A stretch of 64,000 bases of DNA from Engraulis encrasicolus (Eukaryota > Chordata > Actinopteri > Clupeiformes > Engraulidae). The position numbers and the translations under genes are program-made. Position 1 is the stretch's first letter, and every line of letters begins with the position of its first letter. Of the stretch, positions 63,979 to 64,000 are shown piece after piece. Below the pieces are notes generated by a model that saw only the letters and a program-made list of their open reading frames with translations, did no database searches and was not told the origin of the DNA. The stretch is taken from positions 31,718,234 through 31,782,233 of the forward strand of contig NC_085871.1 of NCBI RefSeq assembly GCF_034702125.1. Direction: 5' to 3'.

Positions 63979-64000
63979 TGTGTGTGTGTGTGTGTGTGTG
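63979..64000 (+). repeat. (GT)n microsatellite, truncated by the window edge
   Basis: Begins at 63979 and runs off the window. Confidence 0.95.

Overview
The window looks like intergenic or intronic DNA from a ray-finned fish genome. I cannot name the species. The evidence is: (1) very dense, long (GT/CA)n, (GA/CT)n, (GAAA)n and (CTAT)n microsatellites; (2) a Ty3/gypsy chromovirus of the vertebrate (fish) type; (3) many short non-autonomous DNA transposons (hAT-like with 8-bp target-site duplications, PIF/Harbinger-like with TAA, and TTAA-flanked elements); (4) tRNA-derived SINE-like sequences; (5) a decayed multi-exon gene that resembles a multi-copy fish family usually annotated 'SAMD3-like'. 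There is no bacterial, phage, CRISPR or operon structure. Almost all long ORFs are microsatellite artefacts (poly Cys-Val, His-Thr, Ser-Leu, Arg-Glu).

Layout. 0-9 kb: microsatellites, a foldback element (1644-2555) with a hAT-like MITE in its loop, a hAT MITE at 4770-5114 and a small TA-flanked foldback at 5139-5358. 9-18 kb: two 1.3-kb hAT-like elements, each with a perfect 8-bp duplication (10229-11564 and 14410-15776), a GGGWTAACG palindrome and a 41-bp minisatellite. 18-25 kb: CA arrays, a foldback with 40-bp arms, relics of a ZMYM1-like hAT transposase (minus strand, about 19345-19850) and a TTAA-flanked element containing a perfect 20-bp hairpin. 25-34 kb: the broken SAMD3-like gene (27265-30013), then a Russian-doll insertion. 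A 354-bp TTAA MITE sits just behind the last readable exon. A 3143-bp element with 363-bp inverted arms inserted into that MITE, and a 215-bp hAT MITE inserted into one arm. 35-41 kb: a 1.6-kb element with a 9-bp duplication, and a 2.05-kb hAT-like element inserted in a GT repeat.

44.2-50.6 kb holds the only substantial coding content. It is a full-length Ty3/gypsy chromovirus: two 844-bp LTRs differing at two adjacent bases, a 6-bp target duplication, Gag with a CCHC knuckle, and Pol in the order protease, RT, RNase H, integrase, chromodomain. Gag and Pol carry nonsense and frameshift lesions, so this copy should not make its own full polyprotein.

51-64 kb: a 1.6-kb element flanked by a 10-bp repeat; a 2.6-kb Harbinger-like element (54637-57230) with a 980-bp element nested in it that has perfect 52-bp terminal inverted repeats; a second copy of the hAT-like MITE; and an apparently undescribed 1.7-kb transposon-like unit (58937-60642) carrying about ten copies of a 15-bp motif (GTCACACCAWAGGAC) in both orientations. 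Last come a 98-bp-arm palindrome and terminal GT arrays. I found no evidence of an intact host gene, RNA gene or cooperative multi-gene system. The interest lies in the transposon archaeology.
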